Part shown: piece after piece, positions 7,023 to 10,922 of the stretch
Layout of the letters: each line of letters begins with the position of its first letter
Position numbering within the stretch: position 1 is the stretch's first letter
Source of the DNA: CAZTDU01 sp050248795
GTDB lineage: Bacteria > Pseudomonadota > Gammaproteobacteria > Burkholderiales > SG8-39
Length of the DNA: 10,922 nt
Reading direction: 5' to 3'
Assembly: GCA_050248795.1 (NCBI GenBank)
Contig: JBFWRS010000073.1
Coordinates: 1 to 10,922 of the forward strand
Notes under the pieces: generated by a model
The model's database searches: none
Told to the model about the DNA's origin: nothing
The model's input: the letters and a program-made list of their open reading frames with translations, nothing else
Position numbers and translations under genes: made by a program

Positions 7023-7885
7023 GCCCGCCGGCCTTGCCGATGCCCTGGCTGGGCACGCAGGCGCGCGTCGCGCTGATCGGCTGCGGCGCGATCGCCGATG
7101 AGTTCGTGAGCTGCCTGGACGCGCTCGGCGAATCGCAGCGCATCGTCTGCGCGCTGGAAACGACCGCGGCGCTGGAGGCGGCGCGCGCGCGCGTCGGCGG
7201 CCGCTTCCCGGTCACCGACAGCGTGGCCGAGCTGCTCGCGTCGCCCGCAGAGCTTGTGATCGAGTGCGCCGGCCAGGGCGCGCTCAAGGCGCACGCGCCC
7301 GGCGTGCTCGGCGCCGGACTGCACTGCATCGCGGCCTCCACCGGCGCATTCGCGGACGCGGACTTCGTTGCCGGGCTCGCGCGCCTGCAGGCCGCGGGCA
7401 CGCCGGCAGCGTCGGCGCGGCTGTGGATTCCTTCCGGCGCCATCGCCGGCGTCGATGGCCTGCTTGCCGCGCGCACCGCGGGCATGGACGCGGTGACCTA
7501 CACCTCGGCCAAGCCGCCGCACGCCTGGGATGGCACGCCCGCGCAATCGCTGCTGCAGGGGGAGGCGCGGACTCGCCGGGTCGAGTTCTTCGAAGGCAGC
7601 GCCCGCGAGGCGGCGCGCGACTACCCGCAGAACGCCAACGTCGGCGCGACCATTGCGCTTGCGAGCCTGGGGCTGGACCGCACGCGCGTGAAGCTGGTGT
7701 CCGACCCCGCGCTTGCCGGTCCCCTGGGCATCATCGACGCCAGCGGCGCTTTCGGCGTGTTCCATTTCGACATCCTCGCCTACGCCTCGCCCACCAACCC
7801 GAAGACCTCGGCGATCACGGCGCACAGCATCGCGCTCGCGCTGCGCCAGGGCTACTGCTTCGCCTTCGACCCCGCGTCCGCGTGA
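7019..7885 (+). CDS. nadX: L-aspartate dehydrogenase (NadX family)
   Basis: This 288-residue enzyme would oxidise L-aspartate with NAD(P)+ to iminoaspartate, which hydrolyses to oxaloacetate and ammonia (or feeds quinolinate synthesis). An N-terminal Rossmann fold has VALIGCGAIA (17-26), then VIECAGQGAL, ASTGAF (106-111), IPSGAIAGVDGL (137-148), KPPHAW and YPQNANVGATIALA (202-215), all typical of the family. The C-terminal NPKTSAITAHSIALAL is also characteristic. The ATG at 7019 overlaps the reductase stop by 4 bases, and its own TGA overlaps the GTG of the asparaginase, so all three are translationally coupled. Placement next to asparaginase, with no nadA or nadC nearby, favours a catabolic role over NAD synthesis. 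Only the start is open: Met8 is an alternative. Confidence 0.9.
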   Translation: MSPPALPMPWLGTQARVALIGCGAIADEFVSCLDALGESQRIVCALETTAALEAARARVGGRFPVTDSVAELLASPAELVIECAGQGALKAHAPGVLGAGLHCIAASTGAFADADFVAGLARLQAAGTPAASARLWIPSGAIAGVDGLLAARTAGMDAVTYTSAKPPHAWDGTPAQSLLQGEARTRRVEFFEGSAREAARDYPQNANVGATIALASLGLDRTRVKLVSDPALAGPLGIIDASGAFGVFHFDILAYASPTNPKTSAITAHSIALALRQGYCFAFDPASA

Positions 7886-8907
7886 CGGTCGTGGCGTCAC
7901 CGCGCATCGACCCGGTGCTGGTGGAGGCGTGGCGCGGCGACGCGCCCGAGAACGCGCACCGTGGCGCGTACGCCGTGGTCGATGCGTCGGGCGCGATCAT
8001 CGAGGAGCAGGGAGATACCGAACGCGCGGTGTTCCCGCGCTCGGCGGTGAAGCCGCTGCAGGCGCTGCCGCTCATCGACACCGGTGCAGCCGCGCGCTAC
8101 GGACTGGGCGCGGCCGGGATCGCGCTCGCCTGCGCATCGCATAGCGGCGAGCCGGGCCACGTCGATGCGGTCGCGGCGCTGCTGGACAAGGGCGGGCTCG
8201 CGCCAACGTGCCTGGAGTGCGGTGCGCAGGTGCCGATGGGCGAAGCCGCGGCAAGCGCGCTATGCGCGTCGGGGAAGCCGCCCACGCCGCTGCACAACAA
8301 CTGTTCCGGCAAGCACGCCGGGTTCCTGCTCACCGCCCGGCACCAGGGCGAGGCGCTAGAGGGCTACGTCGAAGAAGGGCACCCGGTGCAGCGGCGCGTG
8401 GCGCAGGCGCTCGCAGAGGCGATGCAGCACGAACTTGGCGCCGCGCCGCGCGGGCGCGACGGCTGCGGCATTCCCACCTTCGCGGTGCCGCTGCACGCGG
8501 TCGCGCGCGGCATGGCGTCGCTCGCTCCTGCCGCTCGCGGACTGCCTGCGCGCCGGCGTGCCGCAGAGCAACTGCGTGACGCCGTGATGGCGCATCCATG
8601 GCTGGTCGCCGGCAGCGGCCGCTTCGATACCGAGGCGATGCTTGCCGGCGCGGGTACCGTGCTGGTGAAAATGGGCGCCGATGGCGTGCACGCCGCCTGC
8701 ATCCCCGCGCTTGGCCTGGGCATCGCCTCCAAGATCGCCGACGGCAGTCCGCGCGCGTCCGAAGTGCTGATGGCGTCGCTGCTCGCGCGGCATGCGCGGC
8801 CCGCGCCGGCACTCGCCGCCCTGCTCGGGCGCCGCGCGCGGCGCGAGATTGTCAACAACCGCGGCGAGATCGTCGGCGGCCTGCGCTGCAGCGTGCTGCC
8901 AGACTAA
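7882..8907 (+). CDS. L-asparaginase, Rhizobium etli ReAV type (asparaginase II family)
   Basis: This 341-residue protein would hydrolyse L-asparagine (or a related amide) to L-aspartate and ammonia in the cytoplasm. It belongs to the class-3 family represented by R. etli ReAV and is unrelated to E. coli AnsA/AnsB. The motifs RSAVKPLQALPLI, CASHSGEPGHV, NNCSGKHAGF and DGCGIPTF are intact. From what I recall of the ReAV structure, its catalytic Ser48/Lys51/Ser80 and zinc ligands Cys135/Lys138/Cys189 correspond here to Ser54/Lys57/Ser86 and Cys141/Lys144/Cys195, a constant offset of 6. The GTG start at 7882 shares GTGA with the nadX stop; an in-frame GTG at 7891 is an alternative. Asparaginase coupled to aspartate dehydrogenase suggests that the amide product is drained at once to oxaloacetate. 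The true substrate could be an N-substituted asparagine. Confidence 0.92.
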   Translation: MTVVASPRIDPVLVEAWRGDAPENAHRGAYAVVDASGAIIEEQGDTERAVFPRSAVKPLQALPLIDTGAAARYGLGAAGIALACASHSGEPGHVDAVAALLDKGGLAPTCLECGAQVPMGEAAASALCASGKPPTPLHNNCSGKHAGFLLTARHQGEALEGYVEEGHPVQRRVAQALAEAMQHELGAAPRGRDGCGIPTFAVPLHAVARGMASLAPAARGLPARRRAAEQLRDAVMAHPWLVAGSGRFDTEAMLAGAGTVLVKMGADGVHAACIPALGLGIASKIADGSPRASEVLMASLLARHARPAPALAALLGRRARREIVNNRGEIVGGLRCSVLPD

Positions 8908-8945
8908 TACACTTCGAATACACTTCGGGTCTCGAAGCCCGTGTA
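8906..8945 (+). repeat. Tandem 11-base repeat and bulged hairpin ahead of the lyase gene
   Basis: AATACACTTCG occurs twice head-to-tail (8906-8916 and 8917-8927); the first copy overlaps the asparaginase stop codon. The second copy can also form a hairpin: TACACTTCG (8919-8927) pairs with CGAA (8933-8936) and GTGTA (8941-8945) around a 5-base loop, leaving a 4-base bulge. It ends about 10 bases before the Shine-Dalgarno of the lyase gene and could be an operator or a 5' leader structure. There is no T-tract, so it is not a typical terminator. Confidence 0.45.
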
Positions 8946-8954
8946 CAGGGCGCT

Positions 8955-8962
8955 GGAGGAGG
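8955..8962 (+). promoter_or_regulatory. Strong ribosome binding site that fixes the lyase GTG start
   Basis: GGAGGAGG lies 4 bases before the GTG at 8967. This supports GTG 8967 over the ATG at 8996, which would remove the first ten residues (including the KKFRDAM helix conserved in the family). Confidence 0.7.
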
Positions 8963-8966
8963 CAAG

Positions 8967-9833
8967 GTGGAGGCGAGGAAGAAGTTCAGGGACGCGATGT
9001 CGCGTCCGGGGTACGTCATTGCCCCCGGTGCGCACGACACGCTCACCGCGAAGCTGGTCGAGATCGCCGGATTCGGCGCGGTGTACCTGACCGGCGGCGG
9101 CTATTCGCGCGCCAGCGGATTCCCGGACATAGGCCTGCTCAGCTTCACCGAAGTGGTGCTCTACATCGGCCGCACGGTCGAGGCAGTGGGAATCCCGGTG
9201 ATCACCGACATGGATTCCGGTTTCGGCAATGCAATCAACGTCGTGCGCGCGGTGCGCGAATACGAGAAGGCGGGCGTGGCCGCGTTTCACCTCGAAGACC
9301 AGGTGGCGCCGAAGAAATGCGGCCATTACGAGGGCAAGCAGCTCGTCAGCAAGGCCGAGATGGTGGGCAAGATCCGCGCCGCGGTCGATACACGGCAGGA
9401 CGCGGACATGATGATCATCGGCCGCACCGACGCGATCGCGGTCGAGGGCTTCGAGGCGGCGATGGACCGCATGAACGCCTACCTGGAAGCCGGCGCCGAC
9501 ATCGCCTTCGTCGAGGCGCCGCGCAGCGTCGAGGAACTCGCAGCGGTGCCGCCGCGGCTTGCCAGGCCTGCGCTCGCCAACGTCTTCGAGGGCGGCAAGA
9601 CGCCGCAACTGCCGGCGAAGCAGCTCGAGGCGATGGGCTACCGCCTGGGCATCTATCCCTCGCAGACGCACCGCGCCGCGATCTTTGCCGCGAAGGAGGT
9701 GCTCGAGGTTCTGAAGCGCGACGGCACGACCGAGGCCTACGAGCAGCGCATGGCCACCTTCCAGCAGCGCGAGGAAGCGGTAGGCGCCGCACGTTGGCGC
9801 GAGATCGAGGACAAGTACCTGCGCTCGGTGTAA
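8967..9833 (+). CDS. Isocitrate lyase/PEP mutase superfamily enzyme (KKCGH type lyase or oxaloacetate-acting)
   Basis: This 288-residue TIM-barrel protein is the usual size of 2-methylisocitrate lyase, 2,3-dimethylmalate lyase and oxaloacetate decarboxylase/hydrolase relatives. Visible motifs are APGAHDTLTAKL, the substrate loop YLTGGGYSRASGFPD (40-54), the metal-binding TDMDSGFGN (Asp81, Asp83), HLEDQVAPKKCGH with the catalytic-loop Cys118, and IIGRTDA. The KKCGH loop is typical of C-C bond lyases acting on 2-hydroxy or 2-oxo dicarboxylates, not of PEP mutase itself. True methylisocitrate lyases usually sit with prpC/prpD, absent here. Next to asparaginase and aspartate dehydrogenase, oxaloacetate or a substituted malate is a reasonable substrate, but this is inference. 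It is separated from the asparaginase gene by 59 bases that hold a repeat and a strong ribosome site, so it may be expressed at a different level. Confidence 0.88.
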   Translation: MEARKKFRDAMSRPGYVIAPGAHDTLTAKLVEIAGFGAVYLTGGGYSRASGFPDIGLLSFTEVVLYIGRTVEAVGIPVITDMDSGFGNAINVVRAVREYEKAGVAAFHLEDQVAPKKCGHYEGKQLVSKAEMVGKIRAAVDTRQDADMMIIGRTDAIAVEGFEAAMDRMNAYLEAGADIAFVEAPRSVEELAAVPPRLARPALANVFEGGKTPQLPAKQLEAMGYRLGIYPSQTHRAAIFAAKEVLEVLKRDGTTEAYEQRMATFQQREEAVGAARWREIEDKYLRSV

Positions 9834-9943
9834 GCGCCGCACCCTGACTGGATCGCGCATGCAAATGGCGAATAACTGCCATTGTTGGCGCGATTATTGC
9901 TAAAAGCCCCTGATAGGGCCAATGCCGATACGATGGAGCCGAG
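9834..9943 (+). other. 110-base intergenic region before the TRAP genes
   Basis: Beyond the inverted repeat at 9864-9883 it is moderately A+T-rich around 9860-9905. I see no convincing -35/-10 pair and no T-tracted terminator. A GGAG at 9935-9938 serves the small ORF at 9944. Confidence 0.45.
9864..9883. promoter_or_regulatory. Inverted repeat, possible operator for the TRAP genes
   Basis: AATGGC (9864-9869) and GCCATT (9878-9883) form a perfect 6-base inverted repeat with an 8-base A+T-rich centre, 20 bases in all. The spacing suits a dimeric helix-turn-helix regulator. It lies about 80 bases ahead of the small ORF. No direct evidence links it to a specific regulator. Confidence 0.35.
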
Positions 9944-10054
9944 ATGAAAGCCGTACGAGTCATCGAAGTCATGTGTGAAGCAGGGCGCGCGAGCATCGAA
10001 GCGCTCCACGACGGTGCACGCGCGATGTTCGCGCGGGAGGGCCTGCGCGCATGA
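9944..10054 (+). CDS. Possible 36-residue small protein or leader peptide
   Basis: An ATG at 9944 opens a 36-codon frame whose TGA overlaps the dctQ ATG (ATGA at 10051-10054). GGAG at 9935-9938 is 5 bases upstream, a proper Shine-Dalgarno. The peptide begins MKAVRVIEVMCEAGRASIEA and ends AMFAREGLRA: a short hydrophobic strand followed by a probable amphipathic helix, with no signal peptide or membrane segment. The VIEV...SIEA pattern faintly recalls the first strand and helix of dodecin, but it is far too short to be one. It may be a coupling leader for dctQ, a real microprotein, or chance. Confidence 0.4.
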   Translation: MKAVRVIEVMCEAGRASIEALHDGARAMFAREGLRA

Positions 10055-10572
10055 GGGCGCTGGAGAAGGCCGCCGACATCATCGACGCCGTGATCGGTTT
10101 CATCGGCCGCGCTTCCGCCTGGCTGGTGCTGCCGGTGGCGCTGATCGCGTTCGCCGTGGTCGCGATGCGCTACACACTGGAAAAGGGTTACCCGTGGCTG
10201 CAGGAGAGCTACATCTGGCTGCACGGCGCGGCGGTGCTGCTGGTCGCGGGCTGGGTGCTGCAGGAAGGCAAGCACGTGCGGGTGGAGCTGTTCTACAAGA
10301 ATGCCTCGGCGAAGGCCAAGGCCTGGATCGACCTTATTGGCGTGACCTGTTTCCTGATGCCGATGATGGGGTTCCTGTTCTGGTGGAGCATGCCGCTGGT
10401 GCAGCGCTCGTGGCGCCTGATGGAGCGCTCGCAAACCGCGGACGGCCTGACCTTCGTCTACATCATGAAGACGGTGATTCCGGTGTTCTGCGTGCTGATC
10501 ATGCTGCAGGGGCTGTCGATGCTGCTGCGATGCGTCGTCACCATCGCCAGGGGAGGCAAGCGAGGTGGATAG
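10051..10572 (+). CDS. TRAP transporter small permease (DctQ family)
   Basis: This 173-residue inner-membrane protein has the normal DctQ size and four predicted helices at about residues 22-40, 54-71, 92-113 and 137-160. The WLQESYIWLHGAA region and the loop QEGKHVRVELFY (71-82) are typical of DctQ proteins, closest in my recollection to the branch annotated as mannitol/chloroaromatic (FcbT2-like) TRAP subunits. With DctM and a periplasmic binding protein it would drive Na+/H+-dependent uptake of an organic acid. The start follows GGGAGG (10035-10040) by 10 bases and overlaps the stop of the small ORF. Its end overlaps the dctM start by 8 bases. The substrate cannot be read from the permease. 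Confidence 0.92.
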   Translation: MRALEKAADIIDAVIGFIGRASAWLVLPVALIAFAVVAMRYTLEKGYPWLQESYIWLHGAAVLLVAGWVLQEGKHVRVELFYKNASAKAKAWIDLIGVTCFLMPMMGFLFWWSMPLVQRSWRLMERSQTADGLTFVYIMKTVIPVFCVLIMLQGLSMLLRCVVTIARGGKRGG

Positions 10573-10922
10573 CGTCGTCATCGGCGAGATCCTCGCCGTC
10601 TGCATGTTCTTCGGCCTGCTCGCCTTCATGCTGCTCGGCTTCCCGGTGGCGTTCACGCTCGGCGGCGCGTCGCTCGCCTTCGCCGGCCTCGGCATCCTGT
10701 TCAACGCCTTCGAGACGCCGCTGCTCGCCGGCGCCTTCGGCCGCACCTACGACGCCATCGTCAACGACATCCTGATCGCGATCCCGCTGTTCGTCTTCAT
10801 GGGCTCGGTGCTGGAACGCTCGAAGATCGCCGAGGACCTGCTGGTCACCATGGGGCAGGCCTTCGGCACCATCCCGGGAGGCCTCGGCATTTCGGTCGTC
10901 ATCGTCGGCGCGATGCTCGCTG
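10565..10922 (+). CDS. TRAP transporter large permease (DctM family), N-terminal part
   Basis: The frame is open to the window end, giving about 119 residues of a protein that is usually near 430-450. Typical DctM sequence is present: hydrophobic helix 1 followed by LLGFPVAFTLGGASLAF (23-39), then AIPLFVFMGSVLERSKIAED (72-91), a family hallmark, and a glycine-rich IPGGLGISVVIVGAMLA (103-119). The start is the GTG at 10565, with GGGAGG at 10551-10556, 8 bases upstream; it overlaps the last 8 bases of dctQ, so the two permeases are translationally coupled. The solute-binding subunit gene is not in the window and probably lies downstream. Confidence 0.92.
   Translation, partial: MDSVVIGEILAVCMFFGLLAFMLLGFPVAFTLGGASLAFAGLGILFNAFETPLLAGAFGRTYDAIVNDILIAIPLFVFMGSVLERSKIAEDLLVTMGQAFGTIPGGLGISVVIVGAMLA

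Noticed and set aside
8967..9833. Calling the lyase prpB (2-methylisocitrate lyase)
   Set aside because: The KKCGH loop is compatible, but no prpC/prpD neighbours are present and the substrate loop differs from what I recall for PrpB.
9906..9919. GCCC-CTGATA-GGGC hairpin after the lyase gene as a terminator
   Set aside because: A four-base stem and no T-tract; too weak to call.
9415..10746. 443-codon minus-strand open frame across the lyase end, the gap and dctQ
   Set aside because: It is Arg/Ser/Pro/His-rich with no family resemblance and covers three plus-strand coding regions.
1..10922. Insertion sequences, tRNA/rRNA genes, CRISPR arrays, prophage genes
   Set aside because: No transposase, no terminal repeats with target duplication, no regular spaced repeats and no RNA-gene-like sequences were seen.

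Overview
The window is G+C-rich bacterial DNA (roughly two-thirds G+C by eye). All genes are on the + strand, tightly packed, with many 4-base start/stop overlaps. Gene content (phthalate-family Rieske oxygenase, MocR regulator, TRAP transporter, ReAV-type asparaginase, KKCGH-type lyase) suits a free-living proteobacterium with broad catabolic range. Burkholderiales is my best guess, but no ribosomal or phylogenetic marker is present, so this is inference.

Layout. (1) 1-1767: the C-terminal end of a phytanoyl-CoA dioxygenase-like Fe(II)/2-oxoglutarate oxygenase, then, 2 bases later, a complete MocR/GntR-aminotransferase regulator. (2) 1768-1955: a 188-base regulatory gap with a candidate promoter, a perfect 20-base palindrome and GabR-like ATACCA/TGGTAT motifs. 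(3) 1956-7022: a redox block of a molybdopterin oxidoreductase with an N-terminal [4Fe-4S] site, a Rieske non-haem iron oxygenase, an FdxA-like 7Fe ferredoxin and an adrenodoxin-reductase-type ferredoxin-NADP reductase. (4) 7019-8907: aspartate dehydrogenase and a ReAV-type L-asparaginase, chained to the reductase by ATGA/GTGA overlaps. (5) 8967-9833: an isocitrate lyase/PEP mutase superfamily enzyme. (6) 9834-10922: a 110-base gap with an inverted repeat, a possible 36-codon small ORF, then the TRAP small permease (DctQ) and the start of the large permease (DctM), which runs off the end. No TRAP solute-binding protein lies inside the window.

How it may work together (inference). The TRAP system would import an organic acid. 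The Rieske oxygenase, fed by ferredoxin and NADPH reductase, and the molybdoenzyme would attack it. Asparaginase, aspartate dehydrogenase and the lyase form a plausible Asn -> Asp -> oxaloacetate -> C3 or C2 route for a nitrogen-containing C4 fragment. The substrate cannot be read from the sequence. The unusual point is the combination: a cytoplasmic acetylene-hydratase/formate-dehydrogenase-like molybdoenzyme, a Rieske oxygenase with a 7Fe ferredoxin, and asparagine/aspartate catabolism in one apparent transcription unit.
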